The translations under genes were made by a program, and so were the position numbers. This document shows, in pieces, positions 43,761-52,883 of a stretch of DNA of 64,000 nucleotides. The stretch comes from Clostridiaceae bacterium BL-3 (lineage in GTDB: Bacteria; Bacillota; Clostridia; Clostridiales; Clostridiaceae), in the NCBI GenBank assembly GCA_902809985.1, contig CADDXC010000001.1:558001-622000 (forward strand). The letters run 5' to 3'. How positions within the stretch are numbered: the stretch's first letter is position 1; every line of letters starts with the position of its first letter. The notes under the pieces were generated by a model, which worked only from the letters and a program-made list of their open reading frames with translations, did no database searches and was not told where the DNA came from.

Positions 43761-43810
43761 AGTTAAGAGTTAAAAACTCAGCTGTTTTTTTTGATTTATA
43801 ACTCTTAACT
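43761..43810. terminator. Hairpin between scpB and ytfJ (convergent genes)
   Basis: AGTTAAGAGTTA (43761-43772) pairs perfectly with TAACTCTTAACT (43799-43810). The loop contains GTTTTTTTT. It lies between convergent genes. The arms resemble simple repeats scattered in clostridial intergenic DNA. Confidence 0.5.
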
Positions 43811-43825
43811 ATTAATTATTAATGG

Positions 43826-44293
43826 TTAACTGTCGTAGGAGGAACTGTCTTCACCGTGATTTTTTTCTTTATTTTCATCATCTGTCTTGTGATAAGAGGT
43901 ATCTTTGTTTTTTCTGTTCTTGGAACATACCATTCCCCGAAGCAGATCCATTATTTGAGGAATAGAATCTATTACTTTTTCACAGGTGTTATTTTGATTT
44001 AAGGACAGCAGCCTTACAGAGTCACCTTTTGTAACTAAAAAAGCTACTGGTTTTACCGTAACTCCAGCACCTGAGCCTCCACCAAAAGGGTAGTCGGGTC
44101 TAGGTACTTCATCGTGCTGCAGATCAAATTCACTTCCACCGGATGCAAACCCAAAGGACACTTTTGAAATGGGTATTATCAGAGAACCGTCTTTTGATTC
44201 CACTGCATCCCCTACTATGGTATTGACATCTATCATTTCCTTTAGATTTTCCATAGTACTCTTTAATAAATTTTCTATAGGATGATTATCCAT
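43826..44293 (-). CDS. ytfJ: GerW family sporulation protein YtfJ
   Basis: This 155-residue protein reads leftward, starting at ATG 44293 behind GGAGG. It has IENLLKSTMENLKEMIDVNTIVGDAV, IIPISKVSFGFASGGSEF and the Gly-rich PFGGGSGAGVTVKPVAFLV, the GerW/YtfJ signature. YtfJ is a forespore protein of unknown biochemical role. The charged C-terminal tail is lineage-specific. Confidence 0.93.
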   Translation of the reverse strand: MDNHPIENLLKSTMENLKEMIDVNTIVGDAVESKDGSLIIPISKVSFGFASGGSEFDLQHDEVPRPDYPFGGGSGAGVTVKPVAFLVTKGDSVRLLSLNQNNTCEKVIDSIPQIMDLLRGMVCSKNRKNKDTSYHKTDDENKEKNHGEDSSSYDS

Positions 44294-44325
44294 AAAAACT
44301 CCTCCTTATAAATCTTAAATTGTTA

Positions 44326-44889
44326 TTATGCAAAATTGCTGTCTATTGAATTATTTGATTTTTTAGACTGCCTTTTATATCTAGATAACTTTATATATAC
44401 ATAGATAATTTTAACTAAACTTATATAAATTATACTTGTTATTTCTAGTTCGAAACGTGAACTGTTGAAATCAGGCTTTATGTTATCATGATATTTTTTT
44501 ATATGAAAAAATCCGTTTAACCTGTTGAAGAGAAATATTTTTAATGAGCATATGGCCCCGTATACAAGCGCTGTATAGGCAGCATCGCCTAAACCATAGC
44601 AAAGTTTTACATCTACTTTAACTGAAAATCTAGCCTTTACGTTTTTAAGTTCCGATGATTTAATTACATTTATAAGGGAAACAAATCTATTTTTTTCTGC
44701 AGTATTTTTGGGAGAAGATCTACCTAGTACAATTTTATTTGTTATATTCAAATTATATATTTGAAAGAGAAGTTGTCTGTTAATGTATTTTATTTTTATC
44801 TTTAAGGGTATTGGAAGAAATAACACAATGGGGAATATTAGAATAAATAGAACAGGTAGTATACTCATATATTTCTCCTCCGGATTCAA
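44326..44889 (-). CDS. DUF2953 membrane protein
   Basis: This 187-residue protein, upstream of ytfJ in the same leftward operon, starts with a membrane segment (ILPVLFILIFPIVLFLPIPLKIKI). A beta-rich section and the family motif LCYGLGDAAYTALVYGAI follow. DUF2953 proteins are regularly paired with ytfJ in clostridia. No function is established; the pairing suggests a spore role. Confidence 0.8.
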   Translation of the reverse strand: MNPEEKYMSILPVLFILIFPIVLFLPIPLKIKIKYINRQLLFQIYNLNITNKIVLGRSSPKNTAEKNRFVSLINVIKSSELKNVKARFSVKVDVKLCYGLGDAAYTALVYGAICSLKIFLFNRLNGFFHIKKYHDNIKPDFNSSRFELEITSIIYISLVKIIYVYIKLSRYKRQSKKSNNSIDSNFA

Positions 44890-45030
44890 TATGATCTATT
44901 GCTTAATAGTATTTACCGCAATAGTAAATTATATACTAATCTGGAACAAGTTTTAATAGTAATATATTTATTTAGGGAAAAAATATTCACAATAATATAT
45001 TCATTATAGGAAGGAGCAATTTGTACTATT

Positions 45031-46134
45031 ATGAAGATAAAAAAAATTTTATTGTATTTTATAGTGATTTTTATTATTGCTAATATGTTTCCAAATAAAG
45101 TAATGTCAGAAGATAAGGAGAGATCTTCTGAAAAGATCAATGTAGATGCCAGGTGTGCTGTAGCCATAGACAGCAATTCAAAAATTGTTATATATGAAAA
45201 AAATGCCTGTGAGTTAGTCCCTATGGCAAGCACAACTAAAGTCATGACTACACTGGTGGCATTGAAGTATGGAAAATTGGATAAAAAAATAAAAATTTCT
45301 TCTAAGGCGGCTGGGATAAAAGGCTCTACAGTGGGATATAAGGCTGATGAAAAAATAACTTTGAGAGAACTTTTATATGGTCTTATGCTCCGTTCGGGAA
45401 ATGACGCAGCTGTGGCAATAGCAGAGGCAATAGGGGGAAGCATAGAGGGCTTTGCAAAACTTATGAACGAATATGCCGATGAAATAGGTATAATAAATAG
45501 TCATTTTGAAACTCCTCATGGCCTTGACAGGGAGGAACACTACTCCACCGCATATGATCTGGCTGTAGCTACATCTGTAGCCAAGAAAAATCCAACATTC
45601 AATGAAATTGTAAGTTCAAGAGATGTAGATGGAAAAGAAAAAGGATTTACTAGAAGTTATCACAATATAAATAAGATCCTTTGGGAGATACCGAATGCAA
45701 ATGGAGTTAAAACGGGGTATACGGGAAAAGCAGGAAAATGCTTGATAACTTCTGCACCTGTGCAGGGCAATGATGTGATAATAGTGGTTTTAAATTGCCC
45801 TAAAAGGTGGAAAGAAACCGGTAAGATATATGAATATATAGATAAAAATTATGACTTCCAAAAATTATATTCAAAGGGAGATAGAGCATTAGAATTAAAG
45901 GTAAATAGAAAGAATTTAAGGCTTGAATATGAAGATGATATTGTAGTTCCTGTGAAGAAAGGATGTAAATATACCAGTAAGATTGTAAAGCCTAAAAAAA
46001 TAAATTACACAGTCAATAAAGGTGATAAAATAGGTATGATCTGTATATACGAAGATGGTAAAAGAGTATACAAAAATTTCCTAAGAGCTTCTAATACCGT
46101 AAAAGTAAGAAGGCTTCTTAATTGGACCTTTTAG
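45031..46134 (+). CDS. dacB: D-alanyl-D-alanine carboxypeptidase (DacB type)
   Basis: This 367-residue protein starts at ATG 45031 behind GGAAGGAG. It has a signal peptide, Ser67-x-x-Lys70 (ASTTKVM), SGNDAA and KTGYTGKAG. It stands divergent to the ytfJ-DUF2953 pair. In Bacillus the DacB paralogue trims the spore cortex; placement next to ytfJ supports that reading here. The window thus carries two S11 carboxypeptidases. Confidence 0.9.
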   Translation: MKIKKILLYFIVIFIIANMFPNKVMSEDKERSSEKINVDARCAVAIDSNSKIVIYEKNACELVPMASTTKVMTTLVALKYGKLDKKIKISSKAAGIKGSTVGYKADEKITLRELLYGLMLRSGNDAAVAIAEAIGGSIEGFAKLMNEYADEIGIINSHFETPHGLDREEHYSTAYDLAVATSVAKKNPTFNEIVSSRDVDGKEKGFTRSYHNINKILWEIPNANGVKTGYTGKAGKCLITSAPVQGNDVIIVVLNCPKRWKETGKIYEYIDKNYDFQKLYSKGDRALELKVNRKNLRLEYEDDIVVPVKKGCKYTSKIVKPKKINYTVNKGDKIGMICIYEDGKRVYKNFLRASNTVKVRRLLNWTF

Positions 46135-46159
46135 AACAATTTACAATGTACAGTTCACA

Positions 46160-46202
46160 ATTGATGAGGATTTTCGGCTGAACCGAAAATCCTCATCAAT
46201 TT
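46160..46202. repeat. 19-bp perfect hairpin, possible bidirectional terminator
   Basis: Arms 46160-46178 and 46184-46202 pair perfectly around CTGAA. It lies between the converging dacB and the gene at 46220. A related, degraded copy lies at 47585-47641. Confidence 0.75.
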
Positions 46203-46219
46203 GATATTTAAAGGAATAA

Positions 46220-46699
46220 TTAATGACAGTAGAATAAATTTTCTTTTTTGGAATCTTCTATTAAGTCAAATCTTTTTACGGACTTGAAATTATTGTTCTG
46301 TATATTTTCAAGTGTATTTTTTAAGAATTCTCTGCTGAATTTAATTTGGGAGTTTGCATTCAGTCTCCTCTGCATTATATAATCTATATGTTCAGGAACG
46401 GTGCTGAATATATAAATGGGAAATAAGTGGCTTATGACCTTGTTTGTAAGGGCATATTGATAGATGGATGCATCTATAATGATACCGTTGTATATATTAA
46501 AACAGTGGGCAAAGCTTCTGCTGTAATTTTCATTTATATGTACACGCAATATGCCTTGTATTGCAGGGACATCCATATCCACATACTTGCATAGTTGATA
46601 GATTAGTGAGGATATTAAAGGTCCGCTGTTTAAAATTGTGTATTTACTTATACAATATTGGCATAGGTTTTTAAAAAAATTTTTTTCAGATTTCTTCAT
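46220..46699 (-). CDS. Hypothetical protein, transglutaminase-like plan without clear catalytic Cys
   Basis: This 159-residue protein reads leftward from ATG 46699. The central block SGPLISSLIYQLCKYV ... IQGILRVH ... HCFNIYNGIIIDASIYQYAL resembles the small transglutaminase-like/papain-fold proteins in which a His (HxxN) and an Asp (IIDxS) follow a Cys at a helix start. The position where Cys is expected reads SGP here. The catalytic set therefore seems incomplete. It has no membrane segment or signal and stands alone. Confidence 0.45.
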   Translation of the reverse strand: MKKSEKNFFKNLCQYCISKYTILNSGPLISSLIYQLCKYVDMDVPAIQGILRVHINENYSRSFAHCFNIYNGIIIDASIYQYALTNKVISHLFPIYIFSTVPEHIDYIMQRRLNANSQIKFSREFLKNTLENIQNNNFKSVKRFDLIEDSKKENLFYCH

Positions 46700-47020
46700 G
46701 TAATTTACCTTTCCCTTCTAAGTAAATATTATAATTTATTTTTTAAAGAAATACCATATTGTATGGGCACTAAGTTAAAGTTGAATAAATCAATGAGCAT
46801 TTTAGATTTTTCTATCTTTAATCAAAAAAGACTTTAATTTCCTGTATATTTAAAAATAGCATATATTTCAAATAATATATTTTGCTCAAAAATAGTACAG
46901 TTATAAAAAAATTAATAATACAGAGTAAAAATTATGATTTTTATGGTATAATGTTATAGATGGAATAAGAGGAGGCATAGATCGTAAAAACGATAACAAG
47001 TGAGCAAGGAGATGTCAGAT
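46700..47020 (+). promoter_or_regulatory. rseC upstream region with extended -10 promoter
   Basis: This AT-rich stretch has no gene. TATAAT at 46947-46952 is preceded by TGG, an extended -10, while the -35 is poor. The leader then has GAGGAGG at 46969-46975 without a following start and a small ATCGT/ACGAT hairpin (46980-46993) before the rseC ribosome site. It is the best visible promoter candidate for rseC and perhaps rnf. Confidence 0.5.
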
Positions 47021-47437
47021 ATGAAAAAGATGTCAGAAGGCGTTGTAATTGAAGTAGGACAAGATTTCGCCAAGATAAGAGCAAGTAAACACGGGGACTG
47101 CAAAAGCTGTGGATTGTGTGCAGGTGAGAATGCCACTATAGTAGATGCAAAAAATCCTGTTGATGCCAAAGTGGGACAGCATGTTATTTTTGAAGTAAAA
47201 GAGAAAAATATGTTGAAAGCCGCTTTTATTGTATATATTTTACCTCTTATTGCAATTTTTGTAGGTGCATTATTGGGAACATGGATTGCGAATAACATTG
47301 GGTATTCTGAAAGAGCACTTCAAATAGGAGGTGGAGCAATACTTTTTGTTGTTTCATTGTTGTATATAAAAATATTTGATAAGTCCACAAGTAAAAATGA
47401 TACTATGAAGCCTATTATTAAACGTGTTTTATTTTAA
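47021..47437 (+). CDS. rseC: RseC-like SoxR-reducing system protein
   Basis: Start ATG 47021 lies nine bases after AAGGAG; the frame opens at GTG 47000 within that region. The 138-residue product has the N-terminal cysteine motif CKSCGLC and two membrane helices (AAFIVYILPLIAIFVGALLG and LQIGGGAILFVVSLLYI). RseC/MucC proteins occur beside rnf operons. In acetogenic clostridia RseC has been linked to positive control of rnf. It lies 306 bases upstream of rnfC. Confidence 0.88.
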   Translation: MKKMSEGVVIEVGQDFAKIRASKHGDCKSCGLCAGENATIVDAKNPVDAKVGQHVIFEVKEKNMLKAAFIVYILPLIAIFVGALLGTWIANNIGYSERALQIGGGAILFVVSLLYIKIFDKSTSKNDTMKPIIKRVLF

Positions 47438-47475
47438 ATTACACCTAATTTTCTGATAGAAATACTAGAGCATAA

Positions 47476-47531
47476 AGCTGTATAGCAAATTGTGGAATAT
47501 CAAATCTGTAATTTGCTATATAAGCTATTTT
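47476..47531 (+). terminator. Terminator after rseC
   Basis: AGCT plus TATAGCAAATT (47476-47491) pairs with AATTTGCTATA plus AGCT (47510-47526) and is followed by ATTTTTAT. It separates rseC from rnfC. Confidence 0.75.
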
Positions 47532-47743
47532 TATATTTATCCACACGCTGACATATTTATTCTAAAGTTCAAAATGCAACAGATAAATATCAATTAATGA
47601 AGATTTTCAGATAAGTCCTGAAATCCGCCGAATTGATATTTGAACTCTGAACTTTGATATTTGGATGGAGGCGCCGGGATAAGGCAATTTTTAATTTATA
47701 AATAATATTTTCATGCTAAAAATATTGAAAGAGGTGTTAAAGA
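47532..47743 (+). other. rnfC leader region with degraded palindromic repeat
   Basis: AAATATCAATT (47585-47595) pairs with AATTGATATTT (47631-47641), and an inner GATTTTCAG/CTGAAATC stem lies between them. No clear promoter was found between this and the rnfC ribosome site GAAAGAGGTG. The region must hold either an rnf promoter or an antitermination point. Confidence 0.45.
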
Positions 47744-49117
47744 GTGTTAAAAAGTTTTCGAGGTGGAGTGCACCCTGATGATAGTAAAAGGTATACAGCT
47801 GACAAGCCTATAGAAAAAGCACCTGTACCAGATAAAGTCTATATACCTGTAAGACAGCATATTGGTGCTCCTACATCTCCTATAGTAAAAAAAGGAGATG
47901 AGGTAAAAAAAGGACAGCTTATTGCAAAGAGTGATGCTTTTGTCTCAGCCAATGTGCATTCATCTGTTTCTGGAAAAGTTGTAGATGTAGCTGAATATCC
48001 ACATCCTAATTTTGGAAAATGTTTATCCATAGTTATTCAAAATGATGGAAACGATGAATGGGCGGAAGGGATACCTGTTGAACGTAACTGGAATGACTTA
48101 ACTGGAAAGGAAATAATAGGTATAATAAGAGAAGCAGGTATTGTAGGAATGGGAGGAGCAACTTTCCCTGCCCATGTCAAGCTTTCACCGCCGCCAAATA
48201 AAAAGATAGATGTTTTTATTTTGAATGGAGCTGAATGTGAACCTTATTTAACTTCTGATTACAGATCCATGCTTGAATACACTGATAGAATAGTATCAGG
48301 CATTAAAATTATCATGAAAGTCTTAAATGTGGAAAGAGGATTTGTAGGTATAGAGGATAATAAAAAGAAAGCTATTGAAATTATGACAAAAGCTTTTGAA
48401 GGTACAAATGTACAAGTTGTTGGGCTTCCTACTAAATACCCTCAGGGTGCTGAAAAAATGCTTATAAATGTTTTGACAGGCAGAGAAGTGCCTTCAGGAG
48501 GACTGCCTATGGATGTTGGAGCAGTTGTTCAAAATGTAGGTACGTGCATTGCGGTTAGTGATGCTGTAGAGAGAGGTATTCCGCTTATTCAGAGAGTTAC
48601 AACTGTAAGTGGAGGAGCCGTAAAGGAGCCCAAGAATTTATTGGTGAGAGTGGGAACTACTTTTAAAGATGTTATTGATTTCTGCGGGGGCTTTAAAGAT
48701 ACTCCTGTTAAAATACTTTCTGGTGGACCTATGATGGGAATGGCCGAATCAAATCTTGATATACCGGTGATAAAGGGAGTTTCAGGAATACTTGCACTGG
48801 CTAAAAGTGATGTCAATACAGGAACGGAATCAGCCTGTATAAGATGCGGCCGATGTATAAAAGCTTGCCCTATGGGATTGAATCCCAGCATGCTGAGTAT
48901 ACTTGGACAAAATAATTTATATGAAGAAGCCAAGGAAGACTATAATCTTTTGGATTGCGTGGAATGCGGAAGCTGTGTATACACATGCCCTGCTAAACGA
49001 AATATTGTACAGTATATTAAATACATGAAATCTAAAAATGCAGCTGCAGCAGCTAGAGAAAAAGCTAAAGCGGCGGCTAAGGAAAAAGAAAAGGAAAAAG
49101 AGAAAGTTGAAAAATAA
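47744..49117 (+). CDS. rnfC: Rnf electron transport complex subunit C
   Basis: This 457-residue protein starts at GTG 47744 behind AGAGGTG. It has the RnfC N-terminal barrel (SFRGGVHPDDSKRYT), the NADH/FMN-binding Complex1-51K region (GIVGMGGATFPAHVK, LNGAECEPYLTSDYR), an SLBB domain and two 4Fe-4S sites (CIRCGRCIKACP, CVECGSCVYTCP). The C-terminus is an Ala/Lys/Glu helix. It is the NAD-reducing peripheral subunit. Confidence 0.97.
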   Translation: MLKSFRGGVHPDDSKRYTADKPIEKAPVPDKVYIPVRQHIGAPTSPIVKKGDEVKKGQLIAKSDAFVSANVHSSVSGKVVDVAEYPHPNFGKCLSIVIQNDGNDEWAEGIPVERNWNDLTGKEIIGIIREAGIVGMGGATFPAHVKLSPPPNKKIDVFILNGAECEPYLTSDYRSMLEYTDRIVSGIKIIMKVLNVERGFVGIEDNKKKAIEIMTKAFEGTNVQVVGLPTKYPQGAEKMLINVLTGREVPSGGLPMDVGAVVQNVGTCIAVSDAVERGIPLIQRVTTVSGGAVKEPKNLLVRVGTTFKDVIDFCGGFKDTPVKILSGGPMMGMAESNLDIPVIKGVSGILALAKSDVNTGTESACIRCGRCIKACPMGLNPSMLSILGQNNLYEEAKEDYNLLDCVECGSCVYTCPAKRNIVQYIKYMKSKNAAAAAREKAKAAAKEKEKEKEKVEK

Positions 49118-49135
49118 TAAGGGAGTGATTAAAAG

Positions 49136-50131
49136 ATGGCGGAAACGCAAATAAAAAAAGATGTTTTTACAGTTTCAGCATCGCCGCATATTCGCTGTGA
49201 TGAATCCATTTCTAAAATAATGTGGAGTGTTAATTTGGCTCTAGCGCCAGCTGGAATTTTTGGTATAATCCATTTTGGGCTGCCGGCTTTTGAAGTGATT
49301 CTGACAGGAATAATTTCTGCTGTACTTACAGAATATATTGTGCAGAAGATCAGGAAAAAACCTGTTACTATTTCGGACGGAAGTGCCTTTTTAACAGGAT
49401 TTTTGCTTGCTATGTGTTTGCCTCCAGATATTCCACCATATATGGTAGCTTTCGGATCTTTTGTGGCAATAGCAATAGCTAAACATTCTATGGGAGGTCT
49501 CGGATACAACATATTTAACCCTGCCCATATTGGAAGAGCAGTACTTATGGCTTCTTGGCCTGTAGCTATGACTAGTTGGTCAAAATTGACTGCCAGTGGT
49601 GTAGATGTAGTTACTAGTGCCACTCCTCTTGGAATTTTAAAATTAGAAGGATACTCAAAATTAGTTGAAACTTTTGGTGGTACAGGAGCACTTTATAAAG
49701 CGCTTTTCCTGGGAACACGTAATGGTAGTATAGGTGAAACTTCCACTGTGCTGCTGGTTTTGGGAGGGCTTTTTCTCATATATAAGAAATATATAAACTG
49801 GAAGATTCCCGTAGTGATGATAGGTACTGTGGGAATACTTACATGGGCTTTTGGTGGAAGTGCTGGATTTTTTACGGGAGATCCTGTTTTCCACATGATG
49901 GCAGGTGGACTTGTGATAGGAGCCTTTTTTATGGCAACAGATATGGTAACTGTGCCTATGACAAACAAAGGTCAGATCATCTTTGCACTGGGTGCAGGGG
50001 CTCTTACTTCTCTTATCAGGTTAAAAGGTGGATATCCTGAAGGAGTATGTTACTCCATATTGCTTATGAATGCAGTTACTCCTTTAATAGATAAATTTAC
50101 ACAGCCTGTTAAATTTGGTGCAAGGAGGTAG
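49136..50131 (+). CDS. rnfD: Rnf electron transport complex subunit D
   Basis: This 331-residue membrane protein has about nine helices. It shows the RnfD/NqrB signatures SPHIRCDESISKIMW, GGLGYNIFNPAHIGRAVL and the SATPL motif, where Thr carries covalent FMN. It starts at ATG 49136 behind AAGGGAG. It forms part of the ion path with RnfA and RnfE. Confidence 0.96.
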   Translation: MAETQIKKDVFTVSASPHIRCDESISKIMWSVNLALAPAGIFGIIHFGLPAFEVILTGIISAVLTEYIVQKIRKKPVTISDGSAFLTGFLLAMCLPPDIPPYMVAFGSFVAIAIAKHSMGGLGYNIFNPAHIGRAVLMASWPVAMTSWSKLTASGVDVVTSATPLGILKLEGYSKLVETFGGTGALYKALFLGTRNGSIGETSTVLLVLGGLFLIYKKYINWKIPVVMIGTVGILTWAFGGSAGFFTGDPVFHMMAGGLVIGAFFMATDMVTVPMTNKGQIIFALGAGALTSLIRLKGGYPEGVCYSILLMNAVTPLIDKFTQPVKFGARR

Positions 50132-50137
50132 ACTTTT

Positions 50138-50695
50138 ATGGCTAATGATAAAGATAAAAATAGTATTTTTGCGATTACTAAGAATTTGACCATTATATGT
50201 TTTATATCCGGAATTATATTGGCTGGTGTTTATTATATAACTGCACCAGTAGCAGCGCAAAAACAGGTTCAAATAAAAAATGATACCATGAAAGAATTGG
50301 TTGCGAATGCAGATAATTTTAAAAACGTAAATGGTAAAAAAGATTGGTATGCTGCTGTAAAGGGCAGTAAGACAATTGCTTATGTAGTACCTGCTGTAAG
50401 CAAGGGATATGGTGGAGATATAAATATGCTGGTGGCAGTTACACCAGATGGAAAAGTTGTAGATTTCAGCATTGTATCTCACAATGAAACACCGGGACTT
50501 GGAGCTAATGCTTCAGAGGATTCTTTCAGAGGACAGTTTAAGGATAAAAAAGCTGCTGATCTGACAGTTACAAAAGATAAGTCCAACAAGAAAAATATCC
50601 AGGCTATGACAGGAGCTACAATTACCTCAAGAGCTGTTACTAAAGGGGTCAAAGAGGCAGTTCAACAGGTTACTACATTTACAGGAGGTAAATAG
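50138..50695 (+). CDS. rnfG: Rnf electron transport complex subunit G
   Basis: This 185-residue protein has one N-terminal membrane helix and the extracytoplasmic FMN-binding domain, with SHNETPGLGAN and MTGATITSRAV. Thr161 of that motif is the expected covalent FMN site. It begins six bases after rnfD. Confidence 0.96.
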   Translation: MANDKDKNSIFAITKNLTIICFISGIILAGVYYITAPVAAQKQVQIKNDTMKELVANADNFKNVNGKKDWYAAVKGSKTIAYVVPAVSKGYGGDINMLVAVTPDGKVVDFSIVSHNETPGLGANASEDSFRGQFKDKKAADLTVTKDKSNKKNIQAMTGATITSRAVTKGVKEAVQQVTTFTGGK

Positions 50696-50697
50696 AT

Positions 50698-51336
50698 ATG
50701 AAATTATGGGATGTATTTAAAAAGGGATTGATAGCGGAAAATCCTATATTTGTGCTTGCACTTAGCTTGTGCCCTGCACTGGCAACTACAAGCACGGCTT
50801 TAAATGGACTTACAATGGGATTTTGTGTGATGTTTGTTATAACTTGTAATAATACTGTAGTTTCCCTAATTAAAAATGTTGTAAACCCTAAAGTTCGTGT
50901 ACCTGTGTACATCACTTGTATAGCAACTATAGTTACAGTAGTTGAACTCGTATTGCAGGCTTTAGCGCCATTACTGTATAAGCAGCTTGGCATTTATCTT
51001 GCACTGGTAGTTGTGTTTGCCATAATACTTGCCCGTGCAGAGGTATTTGCATCTAAAAATCCTGTAGTACCATCTTTCCTTGATGGACTTGGGATGGGAT
51101 GTGGATTTACACTGGCACTTCTTGTAATAGGAATAATACGTGAGCTGTTTGGTTCTGGAACTATATTTGGCCTACATGTAATGTGGGCATCCTATAATCC
51201 AATAATGATTATGATCCTTCCTCCAGGAGCATTTATACTCATAGGATATCTGGTTGCTGTAGTAAAAGTCTATAATCAGCATGTAGAGCAAGTTAAAATG
51301 GCGAAGCTTGAAAAGGCAAATGGAGGTGAAGCATAA
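50698..51336 (+). CDS. rnfE: Rnf electron transport complex subunit E
   Basis: This 212-residue protein has six membrane helices and a paired half with RnfA. The motif ENPIFVLALSLCPALATTSTA contains the conserved Cys that binds the membrane 2Fe-2S site with RnfA. Its stop codon overlaps the rnfA start. Confidence 0.96.
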   Translation: MKLWDVFKKGLIAENPIFVLALSLCPALATTSTALNGLTMGFCVMFVITCNNTVVSLIKNVVNPKVRVPVYITCIATIVTVVELVLQALAPLLYKQLGIYLALVVVFAIILARAEVFASKNPVVPSFLDGLGMGCGFTLALLVIGIIRELFGSGTIFGLHVMWASYNPIMIMILPPGAFILIGYLVAVVKVYNQHVEQVKMAKLEKANGGEA

Positions 51337-51917
51337 TGGGTACTTATCTTACCTTATTTATAAGTGCAGTAGTAATAAACAATTATGTTCTGACAAGATT
51401 TCTTGGTCTCTGTATATTCTTTGGAGTTTCTAAGAATCTGAATGCTTCAGTAGGTATGGGTATGGCAGTTACCTCGGTTATAACTCTGAGTTCAATGCTG
51501 GCCTGGGTAGTGTATCATTTTGTACTTATACCCTTTAATCTGACATTTTTAAGAACTGTTGTATTTGTACTTCTTATAGCAAGCTTTGTGCAGCTTTTGG
51601 AAACTATTATTAAAAAGCAGGCACCTGCACTATACAATATGTGGGGAATATATCTTCTTTTAATAGCTACAAACTGTATAGTACTTGCTGTACCTATTGT
51701 AAATGCTGATTCCAATTTTAATTTTCTGGAAAGTGTAGTTAATTCTATAGGATCTGGATTAGGATTTGCTATGGCTATAGTTTTAATGGCGAGCCTTAGA
51801 GAAAAATTGAGATTAGCAGATGTACCTAAACCACTGGAAGGACTGGGAGTAGCTTTTATATTGGCTGGAATGTTAGCTCTGTCATTCTTAGGTTTTTCAG
51901 GTATGATTTCTCTATAG
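51336..51917 (+). CDS. rnfA: Rnf electron transport complex subunit A
   Basis: This 193-residue protein has six membrane helices, with NNYVLTRFLGLCIFFGVSKN and TNCIVLAVPIVNAD carrying the conserved cysteines. It starts at ATG 51336 inside the rnfE stop context, behind AATGGAGGTG. It pairs with RnfE in inverted topology. Confidence 0.96.
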   Translation: MGTYLTLFISAVVINNYVLTRFLGLCIFFGVSKNLNASVGMGMAVTSVITLSSMLAWVVYHFVLIPFNLTFLRTVVFVLLIASFVQLLETIIKKQAPALYNMWGIYLLLIATNCIVLAVPIVNADSNFNFLESVVNSIGSGLGFAMAIVLMASLREKLRLADVPKPLEGLGVAFILAGMLALSFLGFSGMISL

Positions 51918-51934
51918 AAAGGAGATTATGATAT

Positions 51935-52798
51935 ATGATAAATACTGCAATTATGGTTGTTATTGTAATGACTGTTATAGGTTGTGTATTTGGTCTTATT
52001 CTGGCTTATGTGAACAAGAGATTTGCAATGGAAGTAAATCCACTTGTAGAGCTTGTAGAAGATGTACTTCCCAAGGGACAATGTGGCGGATGCGGATTTG
52101 CAGGATGCAGGGCTTATGCAGAAGCAGTTGTATTAGATGAAAGTGTTCCTCCAAATCTCTGTGTTCCAGGTAAGGCAGCAGTGGCAGAACAGGTGGCAAA
52201 GCTAACAGGTAAATCGGCTCCAGCTATTGAGCCTAGAGTTGCCCATATAAGATGCGGCGGTGACTGCACGAAGGCAGTTAGAAAATATGAATACAAGGGA
52301 ATAAAGGATTGTACTGCAGCAAATTTACTTCAAGGAGGCCCTAAAGCCTGTCAGTATGGATGTCTGGGTTTTGGAACCTGCGTAAAAAGCTGTCCTTTTG
52401 GTGCTATGTCCATGGGATCCAAGGGTTTGCCAATAATTGATGTGGATAAATGTACAGGCTGTGGAACCTGTGTCAAAGCATGTCCTAAGCAGGTAATTGG
52501 ATTCAGACTTATAGGATCAAAGGTTATGGTCAATTGCAATTCCAAGGATAAGGGTGGAGTTGTACGTAAAGGCTGTAGTGTAGGATGCCTTGGCTGCGGA
52601 CTGTGTGTAAGAAATTGCCCTTATGATAATCTTAAGGTGGAGAATAATTTGGCTTCGGTAATAGATCATCATGTTTGCGTAGATAAATGCAGTGAAGCTA
52701 CTTGTTTGGCTAAGTGTCCTACGGGAGCCATCAGAGCTATTGTAAGTGGAGCAGACTTGCAAGAACAGAGCAAGAAGGAAGCTGCAGCAAATGTATAA
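51935..52798 (+). CDS. rnfB: Rnf electron transport complex subunit B
   Basis: This 287-residue protein starts at ATG 51935 behind AAAGGAG. It has an N-terminal membrane helix, a 4Fe-4S domain CGGCGFAGCRAYAEAV, then several ferredoxin-type motifs (CVKSCPFGA, CTGCGTCVKACP, CLGCGLCVRNCP, CLAKCPTGA). It receives electrons from reduced ferredoxin. With C, D, G, E and A it conserves energy as an H+ or Na+ gradient. Confidence 0.96.
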   Translation: MINTAIMVVIVMTVIGCVFGLILAYVNKRFAMEVNPLVELVEDVLPKGQCGGCGFAGCRAYAEAVVLDESVPPNLCVPGKAAVAEQVAKLTGKSAPAIEPRVAHIRCGGDCTKAVRKYEYKGIKDCTAANLLQGGPKACQYGCLGFGTCVKSCPFGAMSMGSKGLPIIDVDKCTGCGTCVKACPKQVIGFRLIGSKVMVNCNSKDKGGVVRKGCSVGCLGCGLCVRNCPYDNLKVENNLASVIDHHVCVDKCSEATCLAKCPTGAIRAIVSGADLQEQSKKEAAANV

Positions 52799-52823
52799 TC
52801 GTTTATAGAAAAAACTAAATTGT

Positions 52824-52866
52824 AAAAGAGGTTGTTTTAAATTATTTTAATACAACCTCTTTTTAA
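52824..52866. terminator. Bidirectional terminator after rnfB
   Basis: AAAAGAGGTTGT (52824-52835) pairs perfectly with ACAACCTCTTTT (52852-52863). T tracts on both strands suit the converging transcripts. Confidence 0.9.
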
Positions 52867-52883
52867 ACAGTGAAGAAAGATTT

